In this document: piece after piece, positions 53,177-62,582 of the stretch | Layout of the letters: each line of letters begins with the position of its first letter | Numbering within the stretch: the first letter of the stretch is position 1 | From: Arthrobacter sp. Soil763 | GTDB lineage: Bacteria > Actinomycetota > Actinomycetes > Actinomycetales > Micrococcaceae | Direction of reading: 5' to 3' | Assembly: GCF_001428365.1 (NCBI RefSeq) | Contig: NZ_LMSH01000002.1 | Coordinates: forward strand, 1-64,000 | Length of the DNA stretch: 64,000 bases | The notes under the pieces: generated by a model | What the model was told of the DNA's origin: nothing | Seen by the model: only the letters and a program-made list of their open reading frames with translations | Database searches by the model: none | Translations under genes and position numbers: made by a program

Positions 53177-54124
53177 CTACTCGATCGTGGCGAACAGGTC
53201 GTTGAGTTCGGCCGTGAGCTGGCTCCTCAGCTCCGGGGTGCCGATTTCCTTGCCGTCGATGTGGTTCACCGGGGCGAGGAGCCGGATGCTGGAGATCAGC
53301 CAGACGGCGTCGGCGTCGTGGAGGTCGTCCGGGACCAGCGGACCGTAGCCCAGCTCCCACCCGGCGGCCTTGGCCGCGGTGAACAAGGCGCCCTGCGAGG
53401 TGCCGGGGAGGATGCCGCTGTCCAGCTGCGGGGTGATCAGTCGGCGCACGGTGCGGGTGCCGCCGGCGCCGTCGTCGACGGTGTCCAGGTGCGCCAGCAG
53501 CACGGTCGACGTCGGTCCCTCCAGGACCCGCCCGTCGGCGGAGGTGAAGATCACGTCGTCCGCGCCCTGGTGGTGGGCGTAGCGCAGCGCGGCCATGTTG
53601 ACCGCGTAGGAGAGCGTCTTGGCGCCCAGCAGCAGCCAGGGTGCGCGCTCGCCGACCTCGCTGTCATAGCCGCGGTCCAGCAGCAGCACGTCGATCCCGG
53701 TCTCGCGCTGCCGGCGGCCGGCCTCCGGAGGCAGGGACGCCTGCACCCAACAGGTCGGCGTCGACGCGCCTTCCACGCCGCGGGTGGCCAGCAGCTTGAC
53801 CACCACCTCGTCGTCCCCGGCCGCGTCAGCGCCGCGGAACTCGGTGATGGCTGTCTCGATGGCCCGGCGCCAAGTGTCCCCGTCCGGGATGTCCAGCTCC
53901 AGGGTGCGGGCGGAGCCGGCGAGGCGGGCCAGGTGGGCCGGCAGCTTGCGGGGCCGGCCGCCCACGGCCAGCAGCGACTCGAACACCCCGTCGCCGCGGG
54001 TCGCACCCTGGTCCGTGGCCATCAGCTGCGGGCGTGACGCGTCGGCGATGCGGCCATTCTCAAAGGCGGGATCGAGGAACACCAGCACCGTCGCGCGGGC
54101 CGGAACAGAGGCGGGGGTAGTCAT
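53177..54124 (-). CDS. pabC: Aminotransferase class IV, probable aminodeoxychorismate lyase
   Basis: 315 residues. The fold-type IV PLP enzyme is recognised by the cofactor lysine in LLLGAKTLSYAVNMAALRYA and by DDVIFTSADGRVLEGPTSTVLL. Aminodeoxychorismate lyase releases pyruvate to give p-aminobenzoate for folate; a branched-chain or D-amino acid aminotransferase is the alternative. The presence of a pabB-type gene 3 kb away supports the first. Confidence 0.85.
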   Translation of the reverse strand: MTTPASVPARATVLVFLDPAFENGRIADASRPQLMATDQGATRGDGVFESLLAVGGRPRKLPAHLARLAGSARTLELDIPDGDTWRRAIETAITEFRGADAAGDDEVVVKLLATRGVEGASTPTCWVQASLPPEAGRRQRETGIDVLLLDRGYDSEVGERAPWLLLGAKTLSYAVNMAALRYAHHQGADDVIFTSADGRVLEGPTSTVLLAHLDTVDDGAGGTRTVRRLITPQLDSGILPGTSQGALFTAAKAAGWELGYGPLVPDDLHDADAVWLISSIRLLAPVNHIDGKEIGTPELRSQLTAELNDLFATIE

Positions 54125-54217
54125 GCCTTCAGCTTAGTGCGGTGCCGCCGGGATAGGATTTGCGGGATTGCCCGTTCCGGAACTGTTCCGCGGGTCTGGA
54201 GCTTGAGGGGTTCGCCT

Positions 54218-55693
54218 GTGCTGTGGCCATTTCCGCTAGTGGGAACACTTCCGTCCTGGGTGGTCCTCATCCTGACCCTCATCGACCTGGTGATCCGTGT
54301 GCTCGCGCTCGGCATCATTCCAGGCAACCGGCGGCCCACCACCGCCATGGCCTGGCTGCTCGGCATCTTCTTCGTCCCGGCGCTGGGGCTGGTGCTGTTC
54401 CTGCTGTTCGGCAACTTCCGGCTCTCCCGCCGCCGCCGCGCCCAGCAGGAGGCCGTCAACACCCGGATCCGGGCCGGGACCTCCGAACTGGCCGCCGTCG
54501 AGAGCCGCTACGACGGTCCCGAGTGGGTGGCGTCCGCGGCGGAGCTGAACAAGACCCTGGGGTCGCTGCCGATGGTGGATGGCAACAGCGTCGAACTGCT
54601 GCCGGGCTACCCGGACTCCATCAAGGCGATGGCCGCCGCCGTCCGGGAGGCCAAGTCCTTCGTCAACGCCGAGTTCTACATCATGAGCTCGGACCACGTC
54701 ACGGACGAGCTCCTGACGGCGCTGGAGGAAGCCGCCGAACGCGGCGTGGAAGTCCGGCTCCTGTTCGACCACCTCGGCACCCTGCGGATCAAGGGGTACA
54801 GCAAGCTGAAGGCCCGGCTCAACGCCAGCAAAATCCGCTGGCGCCCGATGCTGCCGCTGCGTCCCGTGCACGGCCAGTGGCGCCGGCCGGACCTGCGCAA
54901 CCACCGCAAGATCATGGTGATCGACGGCGACGTGGCGTTCACCGGGTCGCAGAACCTGATCGAACCGTCCTACAACAACCCGCGCCACCGCAAGGTCGGG
55001 CGCGAATGGGTCGAGCTCATGGCCTGCATGCGGGGCCAGATCGTGACCACCCTCAACGTCGTGTTCGCCACCGACTGGCTCAGTGAAACGGACGAGTCCC
55101 TGGAGCACCAGCTCGGGCACCGGCCGGAAGCCGTGCCCGGCCATGTCACGGCGCAGGTGGTGCCCAGCGGCCCCGGCTTCATCACCGAGAACAACCTGCG
55201 GCTGTTCAACACCCTGATCTACTCGGCCCAGCACAAGCTCTCCATCTGCAGTCCCTACTTCGTGCCGGACGATTCGCTGCTCTACGCGGTGACGACGGCG
55301 GCGCAGCGCGGCGTCGACGTCGAACTGTTCGTCTCCGAAAAGGGCGACCAGTTCCTGGTCCACCACGCGCAGCAGTCCTACTATCAGGCGCTGCTGGAGG
55401 CCGGGGTCAGGATCCACCTCTACAAGGCGCCGTTCGTGCTGCACGCCAAGCACTTCACCGTCGACGACGAGGTTGCCGTGCTGGGGTCGAGCAACATGGA
55501 CATGCGCTCGTTCTCGCTGAACCTTGAGGTCTCGGTGATGATGCTGGGGGAGGACATCGTGCAGCGGATCCGCGCCGTCGAGGACACCTACCGCGGGATT
55601 TCGCGCGAACTCAAGCTGGAGGACTGGCTGCAGCGGCCGCAGCTGGTCAAGTACGTCGATAACGTCGCCCGGCTGACCGCGACCCTGCAGTAG
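54218..55693 (+). CDS. cls: Cardiolipin synthase
   Basis: 491 residues from GTG 54218, with GAGGGG seven bases upstream. Two N-terminal membrane helices (VVLILTLIDLVIRVLALGII and AMAWLLGIFFVPALGLVLFL) precede two phospholipase-D HKD motifs, NHRKIMVIDGD and LHAKHFTVDDE. It joins two phosphatidylglycerol molecules to cardiolipin at the inner membrane. Divergent from pabC with a 93-bp spacer. Confidence 0.95.
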   Translation: MLWPFPLVGTLPSWVVLILTLIDLVIRVLALGIIPGNRRPTTAMAWLLGIFFVPALGLVLFLLFGNFRLSRRRRAQQEAVNTRIRAGTSELAAVESRYDGPEWVASAAELNKTLGSLPMVDGNSVELLPGYPDSIKAMAAAVREAKSFVNAEFYIMSSDHVTDELLTALEEAAERGVEVRLLFDHLGTLRIKGYSKLKARLNASKIRWRPMLPLRPVHGQWRRPDLRNHRKIMVIDGDVAFTGSQNLIEPSYNNPRHRKVGREWVELMACMRGQIVTTLNVVFATDWLSETDESLEHQLGHRPEAVPGHVTAQVVPSGPGFITENNLRLFNTLIYSAQHKLSICSPYFVPDDSLLYAVTTAAQRGVDVELFVSEKGDQFLVHHAQQSYYQALLEAGVRIHLYKAPFVLHAKHFTVDDEVAVLGSSNMDMRSFSLNLEVSVMMLGEDIVQRIRAVEDTYRGISRELKLEDWLQRPQLVKYVDNVARLTATLQ

Positions 55694-55702
55694 CCGCGCC
55701 GG

Positions 55703-57766
55703 TCAGCCGGCCGGGAACTCCGCTCCGAGCGCGGAGAGGACCCCGAAGGCCTTGGTCCGGATTTCGTCATACTCCTCCGGGGGCGAGGAATCCGCGGTGA
55801 TGGCCCCGCCGACGCCGAGGCCCAGCTCGGCGCCGTGCTCCGTCGATGCCACCACTAGGGTGCGGATGGCCACCGCGAGGTCGGTGGCGCCGCTGAGTGA
55901 AAAGTAGCCGATCGCGCCCGAATAGACGCCCCGCGGCGCGGCCTCGAGCCGGTCCAGGATGGCCATGGTGCTGACTTTGGGCGCCCCGGTCATGGACCCG
56001 GCCGGGAAGCACGCGGCCACGGCTTCGGCCCGCGGCGTCCCGGGACGCAGCCGCGCGTCGATCGTGCTGACCATCTGGTGGACCGTGGCGTAGCTCTCGA
56101 TCGCGCAGAGCCGGCTGACCGTGACGGACCCGGGCACGGCGAAGTGGCTCAGGTCGTTGCGCAGCAGGTCCACGATCATGATGTTCTCGGCGCGGTCCTT
56201 GGGTGAGGATTCCAGGTCGGCGAGCAGCATTGCGTCCTGATCGGGATCGGCGGCGCGGCGGCGGGTCCCCTTGATCGGCTCGGCCCGCATCCCGCCGTCG
56301 GCGTCGATGCGCAGGAAGCGCTCCGGCGACGTGCTGGCCACGGTCAGGGCCGGGAAGCGCAGGTAGCTGGCGAACGGCGCCGGGCTGCGCCGGCGCAGCG
56401 CCAGGTAGGTGGGCCAGGGATCGAGGTCCGCGGCGGTGGCGGCCAGTGACGTCGTGAGGCACACTTCGTAGCTGTTGCCCTCGGCGATCTCGTACTGCGC
56501 GGCCGCGATCTTGGCCTTGTACGCCGCCTCCGTGTCCCGGGCGCGGAAGTGCGGGGCGGCGGCGGCGCCGGACGGGGCCGGGACAGCCTCTCCCGGCAGG
56601 GCCGCGCGGGTGACGGCGGTGCGGGCCGCCGCCAGCCAGTCCGCCGCGTCGGGGCCGGCGAGGGCCAGCAGCCACGCCGTGCCCTCCCGGTGGTCCAGCA
56701 CCACGGCGCGGCCGGCGAAGATCAGGCAGGCGTCATCGGTCGCGGCGGCGACGTCGCTGCCTCCGGTTTCCCGCTTGAGTTCATAGCCGAGGTAGCCGAG
56801 CCAGCCGAGGACGAACTCGCACGGGTAACCCTCCGGGGCGTCCAGGGCCCGGCTGCCCCAGGCGCCGTCCAGCCAGCGGAAGAAGCCGCCCTCCACCCGG
56901 ACGGCGGCCTGGCCGAGGTCCACCCAGCTCTGCCCCGAGCGGTGCCGGACCGCCTCGCCGAAACTGCCGCCGTCGTCCGCCAGGATGCTGAAGCGGCTGC
57001 GCTCGGCAGCCTCCGCGCCCCAAGGCAGCCCGGCGGCCGCGCCGCCGAAGCCTCCGGCCTCGGCGAGGGAGGAGTCCAGCCAGACGGCGTGCGCGGAGCC
57101 GCCGTAGAGCTCGGCGAAGAGCCGGGCCGCGTCGGGGGCCGCCTCAAGCCGCTCGGCCCGCAACTCCAGCCCGCGACGGCCCGACAGCTCGGGTGCGAGG
57201 GCCGGGGCCAGGGCCGGGACATACTGCAGGGCGCGCAACACCTGGTCCGGTGCGCTGCCGTCGGCCAGGCTCTGAACCCGCACGTCGGCCCGGGAGGGAA
57301 CGTCGTCGGCGGCCAGCCACGCGTCTTCCTGCCGGGCCCACAGTCTCCAGTAGGGCCGGTAGCTGTCCCCGTCACGGGCGAGGGCCCGGGCGCGGCGGTC
57401 CGGGCCGGAGGCGTCGGCCCAGACCACCGCGTCCAGATACGGCGCCGCGGCCGCGGCCCCGGCGCCGACGCCCTCCACCAGGACGATTTCGGCCGGCTCG
57501 GTCCGGCGTGCGGCGCCGTCCCCGTGCCGTTCCCAGTCCCAGCTGACCCAGTGGGCGGCTTCGCCGCGGCGCAGCGGGGCGGCGACGGTGGTGGCGTAGC
57601 GTTCGATGCCGGCGGCGAGTCCGTCCCAGCCGGGGTAGATGTCCTCGAGGTGGAAGAGCGAGACCTTATGGTGTTCCCGGAGCCGGGCCGCGAGCTCGAT
57701 GGCCAGGGTGGTCTTTCCGGCCCCGGAGCGTCCGTCGATGGCGATGATGACGGGTGCTGGGCTCAT
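55703..57766 (-). CDS. pabB: P-loop NTPase domain fused to aminodeoxychorismate synthase component I
   Basis: 687 residues. Residues 1-200 are a uridine-kinase/nucleoside-kinase-like P-loop domain: Walker A AIDGRSGAGKTTLA, then HLEDIYPGWDGLAAG and the D/E region AEIVLVEGVGAG. Residues about 210-680 are a chorismate-binding PabB domain with MRAEPIKGTRRR, MIVDLLRNDLS, SYATVHQMVSTI and FPAGSMTGAPK. PabB aminates chorismate to aminodeoxychorismate, with ammonia from a PabA subunit not seen here. The kinase part is unusual for PabB; its role is unknown. ATG 57766 overlaps the stop of the phosphatase gene (ATGA). Confidence 0.9.
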   Translation of the reverse strand: MSPAPVIIAIDGRSGAGKTTLAIELAARLREHHKVSLFHLEDIYPGWDGLAAGIERYATTVAAPLRRGEAAHWVSWDWERHGDGAARRTEPAEIVLVEGVGAGAAAAAPYLDAVVWADASGPDRRARALARDGDSYRPYWRLWARQEDAWLAADDVPSRADVRVQSLADGSAPDQVLRALQYVPALAPALAPELSGRRGLELRAERLEAAPDAARLFAELYGGSAHAVWLDSSLAEAGGFGGAAAGLPWGAEAAERSRFSILADDGGSFGEAVRHRSGQSWVDLGQAAVRVEGGFFRWLDGAWGSRALDAPEGYPCEFVLGWLGYLGYELKRETGGSDVAAATDDACLIFAGRAVVLDHREGTAWLLALAGPDAADWLAAARTAVTRAALPGEAVPAPSGAAAAPHFRARDTEAAYKAKIAAAQYEIAEGNSYEVCLTTSLAATAADLDPWPTYLALRRRSPAPFASYLRFPALTVASTSPERFLRIDADGGMRAEPIKGTRRRAADPDQDAMLLADLESSPKDRAENIMIVDLLRNDLSHFAVPGSVTVSRLCAIESYATVHQMVSTIDARLRPGTPRAEAVAACFPAGSMTGAPKVSTMAILDRLEAAPRGVYSGAIGYFSLSGATDLAVAIRTLVVASTEHGAELGLGVGGAITADSSPPEEYDEIRTKAFGVLSALGAEFPAG

Positions 57767-58296
57767 GAACTAGAGCGTACCCGCTGCCCCAGGTCCAAAA
57801 CGCTGCGGACGTGCGCCAGGATGCCCGGGACTGCCGCGCTGATCAGGTCCCAGGTCGACTCGAAATCGGCATGGCCGCCGTACCACGGGTCCTCGATCCC
57901 CTGGTCCAGCGGGTCCCTGCCGGCGACCGCGGGGTCGAAGCTGCGCAGCATCCGGATGTTGCCCAGCGCGGCCTCGTCCGGTGCCGCCTGGCGGAGCCAG
58001 CCGTAATGGTCGACGTCGAGCGCCAGGATCAGCTCCCGCGAGCGGAACCACTCGTGGCGCCATTCGCGGGCCACATGCGTTGCGGAGGAAATGTTGTGGG
58101 CGGCCAGGGTGCGGGCGGCCCGGGGGTCGATCGGGCGTCCGGCCTCATAGTCGGTGATCCCCGCAGAATCCACCGTGACGCCGGGAAGCTGGGCCCCGGC
58201 AACGGCTTCGGCGAGCATCAATTCGGCCATCGGCGAGCGGCAGATGTTCCCGGTGCAGACTGCGATGATCCGGTATTGGCTCGACGATGAGTTCAT
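57763..58296 (-). CDS. Low-molecular-weight protein-tyrosine phosphatase
   Basis: 177 residues from ATG 58296. The CX5R loop is VCTGNICRSPMAEL and the catalytic aspartate lies in IEDPWYGGHADFE. It is a cytosolic LMW-PTP, active on phosphotyrosine or low-molecular phosphate esters. GTG 58320 is an alternative start but has its AGAGG directly against it; neither start has an ideal ribosome site. Coupled by ATGA to the downstream PabB fusion gene, an odd pair. Confidence 0.9.
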   Translation of the reverse strand: MNSSSSQYRIIAVCTGNICRSPMAELMLAEAVAGAQLPGVTVDSAGITDYEAGRPIDPRAARTLAAHNISSATHVAREWRHEWFRSRELILALDVDHYGWLRQAAPDEAALGNIRMLRSFDPAVAGRDPLDQGIEDPWYGGHADFESTWDLISAAVPGILAHVRSVLDLGQRVRSSS

Positions 58297-58346
58297 GCTT
58301 AAGAATGGCCGATCCCGCACCCTCTTGGCTACTCGCCCACCGGAAT

Positions 58347-58387
58347 ATGTGACAAATATGTCAATGATTATTCGTTTTTTGTCACAT
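58347..58387. promoter_or_regulatory. Inverted repeat at the marR 3' end / phosphatase promoter
   Basis: ATGTGACAAA (58347-58356) and TTTGTCACAT (58378-58387) form a perfect 10-bp inverted repeat; an inner TGACA-AATA-TGTCA dyad is at 58350-58363. It overlaps the marR stop (58368) and lies about 50 bases before the phosphatase gene, so it can be a marR terminator, an operator, or both. Confidence 0.55.
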
Positions 58388-58862
58388 GCGTCCGGGCCCG
58401 CAGGGCCTTGCGGAGCAGGTCCTTCAGTTGGCCGACCTCGGCGGCGCTGAGCGCGGCGAGGGCCTCGGCCTCCGCCTCTTCGGCCGCGGCTTCGGCCTGC
58501 CGGAAGAGTGCGGCGCCCTCTGCGGTGGCGGAGACAATCTTGGCCCGGCGGTCCTGCTTTCCGGGGGCCCGCACCACCAGGCCGCGCTTTTCCAGTTCGT
58601 CGATCAGGGCAACGATCTGGCTGGGATCGAGGCTGAGGAACTCCGCCATCTCGCGCTGGGTGGGCTCCAGGTCGCTGGTAGCCAGGGCGAGCACCGAGTA
58701 GGAGCGCTCCTTGAGGTCGAACGCGGCCAGCGCGCGGTTGTTCAGTACCGAGCCTGCGGCGTGCAGCTTGGCCAGCAGGAAGCCGGCGTCGGCGCTGATC
58801 GACGCGGCCTCGAGCTTGTCCACCGGGTTGCTGCCCGCGCCGGTCCCGGTGTCAATGGTCAT
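58368..58862 (-). CDS. MarR-family transcriptional regulator
   Basis: 164 residues from ATG 58862, with TTGGAG seven bases upstream; the 18-base longer frame starts inside that site. The winged helix is EPTQREMAEFLSLDPSQIVA and LIDELEKRGLVVRAPGKQDRRAK, the standard MarR wing with DRR. A Glu/Ala-rich helix follows. It is divergent from the acyl-CoA catabolic cluster and is its likely repressor, responding to an acyl-CoA or aromatic ligand; that is inference from position. Confidence 0.92.
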   Translation of the reverse strand: MTIDTGTGAGSNPVDKLEAASISADAGFLLAKLHAAGSVLNNRALAAFDLKERSYSVLALATSDLEPTQREMAEFLSLDPSQIVALIDELEKRGLVVRAPGKQDRRAKIVSATAEGAALFRQAEAAAEEAEAEALAALSAAEVGQLKDLLRKALRARTHVTKNE

Positions 58863-58980
58863 GCGCACTCCAATAGTCAAAAAAGTAAATCGTTGACATT
58901 TTCAATCATCCATACTTTCATGGATTCAGATCAGCATGCCATGCCGGTGGGCGGGATGCACAGCTAGCGAAGGAGCAGCG
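58863..58980. promoter_or_regulatory. Divergent marR/SDR control region
   Basis: An AT-rich 118-bp spacer in a GC-rich setting. TTGACATTTTCAATCATCC and TACTTT form weak -35/-10-like elements for the plus strand, and TTGAC...TTCAA makes a short dyad resembling TGTCAATGAT at 58359-58368. A MarR operator is expected here. Confidence 0.5.
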
Positions 58981-59916
58981 ATGAGCCTGGCAGGAAAAGT
59001 AGCAATCGTCACGGGAAGCGGCCGCGGCCTCGGGCTGGCCTACGCCCGGGAGCTGGCACGCCAGGGGGCGGCCGTCATCGTGAACGACGTCGACGAGGCC
59101 GTCGCGGACGAGGCGGTCCGCACCATCCAGGCCGACGGCGGCCGCGCGGCCGCCGTCGTGGCACCGGTGGGAAGCTCCGAGGTCGCCCGGCAGCTGGTCG
59201 AGGCCGCCGTGGCGGAATTCGGCGGACTGGACATCCTGGTCACCAACGCAGGCATCCTGCGGGACAAGAGCCTGCTGAAGATGACGGACGAGGACTTCGA
59301 CGCCGTCATCAACGTCCACCTCCGCGGTACCTTCACCTGCGCCCGCGAAGCCTTCGGCTACTTCAAGGAGCACGGGGTCGCGGGCCGCATCATCACCATC
59401 GGCTCCCCGACCGGCCAGCGCGGCAACTTCGGCCAGACCAACTACGCCGCCGCCAAGGCCGGGATCGTCGGCATGGTCCGCACCTGGGCACTGGAAATGA
59501 AGAAGGCGGGCGTCACCGCCAACGCGGTGATCCCCGTCGCGGCAACCGCCATGACCAAGACCGTTCCCTACTTCCAGAAGGCCGTCGCAGCGGACGAACG
59601 CGGCGAAGCAATGCCGGCCTTCTTCCGCCACGACCTCGGCTTCGGCACCGCCGACGACGTCGCCGGGCTGGTCGCCTTCCTGGCCTCCGACGCCGCGGGC
59701 GGGATCACCGGCCAGGCCATTGGTGCCGGCGGGGACCGTCTGCAGCTGTGGACCCACCCCGAGGCGGCCGCCACCGAATACCGCGAGGGCGGCTGGGGAT
59801 ATCAGGACCTCGTGGACAACTTCGGCGCGCTCTTCGGCGACAAGCTGCAGAGCGTGGGCGAGGAGTTCTTGCCGTTGCCGGAGGACCTGCGGCCGGAACC
59901 GGCCGAGGCCCGCTGA
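58981..59916 (+). CDS. SDR-family dehydrogenase (3-hydroxyacyl-CoA dehydrogenase-like)
   Basis: 311 residues from ATG 58981 with AAGGAG upstream. The Rossmann motif is VTGSGRGLGLAYAREL, and the catalytic Ser-Tyr-Lys appears as TIGSPTGQRG and NYAAAKAG. Length and C-terminal part are like the N-terminal dehydrogenase unit of peroxisomal multifunctional enzyme 2 (HSD17B4), so a (3R)-hydroxyacyl-CoA substrate is plausible. First gene of a catabolic operon. Confidence 0.9.
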   Translation: MSLAGKVAIVTGSGRGLGLAYARELARQGAAVIVNDVDEAVADEAVRTIQADGGRAAAVVAPVGSSEVARQLVEAAVAEFGGLDILVTNAGILRDKSLLKMTDEDFDAVINVHLRGTFTCAREAFGYFKEHGVAGRIITIGSPTGQRGNFGQTNYAAAKAGIVGMVRTWALEMKKAGVTANAVIPVAATAMTKTVPYFQKAVAADERGEAMPAFFRHDLGFGTADDVAGLVAFLASDAAGGITGQAIGAGGDRLQLWTHPEAAATEYREGGWGYQDLVDNFGALFGDKLQSVGEEFLPLPEDLRPEPAEAR

Positions 59917-59917
59917 G

Positions 59918-60811
59918 ATGGCCACCGGCCGCTACGAACTCGGCATCGATGCCGCCTCGCTCGACGCGATCGACATGCATGTCCACCTCGAGGTGGACAG
60001 CTGCGGCCACGGCTCGCTGCCCGACGCCCTGACCGAGGCCTCCGCCAAATACTTCAAGGCCGAGGAACGGACTCCCTCGCTGGACCGGATCGCGGAGCTC
60101 TACCGCGAACTGAACATGGCCGCCGTCGTCTTCACCGTGGACGCGCGCACCCAGCTCAAGCACGAACCCAACAGCATCCCGGAGCTGATCGCCGGGGCGG
60201 CGCGGAACAACGACGTGCTGATCCCGTTCGGCAGCGTCGATCCGCGCACCGGCGCCGAGGCCATCCAGGGCGCCAAGCACCAGGCGGTCGACCTGGGTGC
60301 CCGCGGCTTCAAGTTCCACCCCAGCCTCCAGGGGTTCGACCCCTCCAATGAGCAGTTTTACCCGCTCTGGGAGGCCCTGCAGGAGCTGGGGCTGCCGGCG
60401 ATCTTCCACACCGGCCAGAACGGCATGGGCGCCGGACTGCCCGGCGGATACGGCATCAAACTGGCCTACTCCAACCCGCTGCTCCTCGACGCCGTGGCCG
60501 CCGACTTCCCCGAACTGCAGATCATCATGGCCCACCCCTCGGTGCCGTGGCAGGACGAAGCGAACTCGATCGCCACCCACAAGGCCAACGTCTTCATCGA
60601 CCTGTCCGGCTGGTCCCCCAAGTACTTCCCGGAATCGCTCGTGAAGATGTCCAACTCGGTGCTGCAGGACAAGGTGCTGTTCGGCACCGACTTCCCGCTC
60701 ATCACCCCGCAGAAATGGCTGGGCGCCTTCGCGGACTTGCCGCTCAAGGACGCGGTCCGGCCGAAAATCCTCAAGGACAACGCCGTCCGCCTGCTCGGGC
60801 TCGGTGGTTGA
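59918..60811 (+). CDS. Amidohydrolase-2 family protein
   Basis: 297 residues starting two bases after the SDR stop. Metal-binding segments of the ACMSD-like amidohydrolase-2 group are visible: IDMHVHLEVD, FKFHPSLQGF, IFHTGQNGMG, IIMAHPSVPW and LFGTDFPLI. Members are hydrolases or decarboxylases of aromatic acids and related compounds. It overlaps the next gene by eight bases. Confidence 0.88.
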   Translation: MATGRYELGIDAASLDAIDMHVHLEVDSCGHGSLPDALTEASAKYFKAEERTPSLDRIAELYRELNMAAVVFTVDARTQLKHEPNSIPELIAGAARNNDVLIPFGSVDPRTGAEAIQGAKHQAVDLGARGFKFHPSLQGFDPSNEQFYPLWEALQELGLPAIFHTGQNGMGAGLPGGYGIKLAYSNPLLLDAVAADFPELQIIMAHPSVPWQDEANSIATHKANVFIDLSGWSPKYFPESLVKMSNSVLQDKVLFGTDFPLITPQKWLGAFADLPLKDAVRPKILKDNAVRLLGLGG

Positions 60812-62027
60812 GGTGGGCCTGGAAACCGTGGCACAGGAGCGGCTCTACGGCGTCTGCGACTACTACGACGCCGAGTCCCTCCTCACCGACGCGGAGCGGC
60901 GCGTGCTGGGCCGCCTGCGGACCTTCCTCGACGAGCAGGCCAGGCCACTGCTGGCCGACTACTGGGAACGCGGCGACTTCCCGGACCAGCTGGCCCGGCC
61001 GCTGATCGACCTGGACCTGATGGAACCGGCGGACCTCGCCGGAACCTCCGGGCCGGACCGGGCACCGGCCCGCGGGATCTACCACGGGTTCCGGACCTTT
61101 GAACTGGCCCGGACCGACGGCTCACTGGCCACCTACTACACGGCCCAGGCCGGGTTGTTCCGGACCGCCATCCGGGTCGGCGCCTCGGCGGAACAGCAGG
61201 CCGAGTGGATGCCGCAGGTCATCGATTTCTCGCTCAAGGGCGTCTTCTCGCTGACCGAACCGGACCACGGCTCCGACATTGCCGGGGGCCTGTCGACCAG
61301 GGCCCGCCGGGACGGCGACAGCTGGGTGCTCGACGGCGCCAAGCGCTGGATCGGGGGAGCGGCCACCGCCGACGTCCTGGCGGTGTTCGCCCGCGACGAG
61401 GCCGACGGGCAGGTCAAGGCCTTCCTCGTGGACCGCCAGGCCCCCGGCGTGAGCGTGCAGAAGATCCACGGCAAGACGGCACTGCGCATGATGCAGAACG
61501 CGCACATCACCCTCGAGCAGGTCCGGGTTCCGGATGAGATGCGGCTGCACAACGTCAAGTCCTTCCGGGACGTGGCCGCCATGCTGCGGGCGATGCGTTC
61601 GGACGTTGCCTGGATCGCGACCGGCATGGCCGCCGGCGCCTTCGAAGCCGCCCTCCGCCACACCACCGCCCGGCAGCAGTTCGGCCGTCCGGTGGGTTCC
61701 TTCCAGCTCGTCCAGGAAAAGCTCGCCCGGATGCTCGGCAACGTCACCGCCTCCTTGTCGCTCGTGGTCCGGCTGACCGAACAGCAGGACAAGGGCATCT
61801 ACCGCGACCAGGACTCGGCGCTGGCCAAAATGCAGGCCGCGCTCCTGATGCGCGAGACGGTGGCGCTGGCCAGGGAGGTGGCGGGCGGCAACGGCATCAC
61901 GCTCGAATCCGACGTCGCCCGCTTCCACGCCGACGCCGAGGCCGTCTATTCCTACGAGGGAACCCACGAAATCAACGCCCTGATCGTCGGCCGCGCCCTT
62001 ACCGGCGAAAGCGCCTTTACCCGCTAA
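60804..62027 (+). CDS. Acyl-CoA dehydrogenase (glutaryl-CoA dehydrogenase-like)
   Basis: 407 residues from GTG 60804. FAD/acyl-CoA dehydrogenase motifs are FSLTEPDHGSDIAGGLST and the C-terminal YSYEGTHEINALIVGRALTG, which places the catalytic Glu in EGTHE as in glutaryl-CoA dehydrogenases. It introduces the alpha-beta double bond in an acyl-CoA and would need an electron-transfer flavoprotein. GTG 60813 is an alternative start. Confidence 0.92.
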   Translation: MVEVGLETVAQERLYGVCDYYDAESLLTDAERRVLGRLRTFLDEQARPLLADYWERGDFPDQLARPLIDLDLMEPADLAGTSGPDRAPARGIYHGFRTFELARTDGSLATYYTAQAGLFRTAIRVGASAEQQAEWMPQVIDFSLKGVFSLTEPDHGSDIAGGLSTRARRDGDSWVLDGAKRWIGGAATADVLAVFARDEADGQVKAFLVDRQAPGVSVQKIHGKTALRMMQNAHITLEQVRVPDEMRLHNVKSFRDVAAMLRAMRSDVAWIATGMAAGAFEAALRHTTARQQFGRPVGSFQLVQEKLARMLGNVTASLSLVVRLTEQQDKGIYRDQDSALAKMQAALLMRETVALAREVAGGNGITLESDVARFHADAEAVYSYEGTHEINALIVGRALTGESAFTR

Positions 62028-62054
62028 CCACCCCACCTATCCCAGGAGCCCGCT

Positions 62055-62510
62055 ATGCCCAACCTCGTCGTCGACTTCGACAAACTCCTTACCCTCGCCG
62101 GCACCGACCTCGGCGCCACCGACTACCGCGAAATCACCCAGGAACAGATCAACAAGTTCGCCGACGCCACCGGCGATGACCAGTGGATCCACGTCGACGT
62201 CGAACGCGCCAAGGAGGGCCCGTTCGGCGCCCCGATCGCGCACGGCTTCCTGACCCTCTCGCTCATCATCCCGTTCTGGGGCGAACTGTTCGACGTCGAG
62301 GGCGTCACCACCAAGGTCAACTACGGCCTGGACAAGGTCCGCTTCACCGCCCCGGTCAAGGTCGGTTCGCGGATCCGGATGCGCGCCACGATCGCCGAGG
62401 TCACCGAGGTGAAGGGCGGCGCCCAGATCAAGGTCTCCAACACCATCGAGATCGAGGGTCAGGAACGTCCCGCCGTCGTCGCCGAATTCCTCGCCCGCTT
62501 CTACAAGTAA
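62055..62510 (+). CDS. MaoC-like enoyl-CoA hydratase
   Basis: 151 residues with the R-specific hydratase motif FADATGDDQWIHVDVERA, then GPFGAPIAHGFLTLSL. It adds water to an enoyl-CoA to give (3R)-hydroxyacyl-CoA, the substrate expected for the upstream SDR enzyme. Typical one-domain length. AGGAG precedes the ATG. Confidence 0.93.
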   Translation: MPNLVVDFDKLLTLAGTDLGATDYREITQEQINKFADATGDDQWIHVDVERAKEGPFGAPIAHGFLTLSLIIPFWGELFDVEGVTTKVNYGLDKVRFTAPVKVGSRIRMRATIAEVTEVKGGAQIKVSNTIEIEGQERPAVVAEFLARFYK

Positions 62511-62582
62511 GCGCAACGACCGGGAGACCGTCCTGCCCTCGCCGGCACCGCAGGCGTACCGTCTCTGTAGAAAGGAAGTGCC

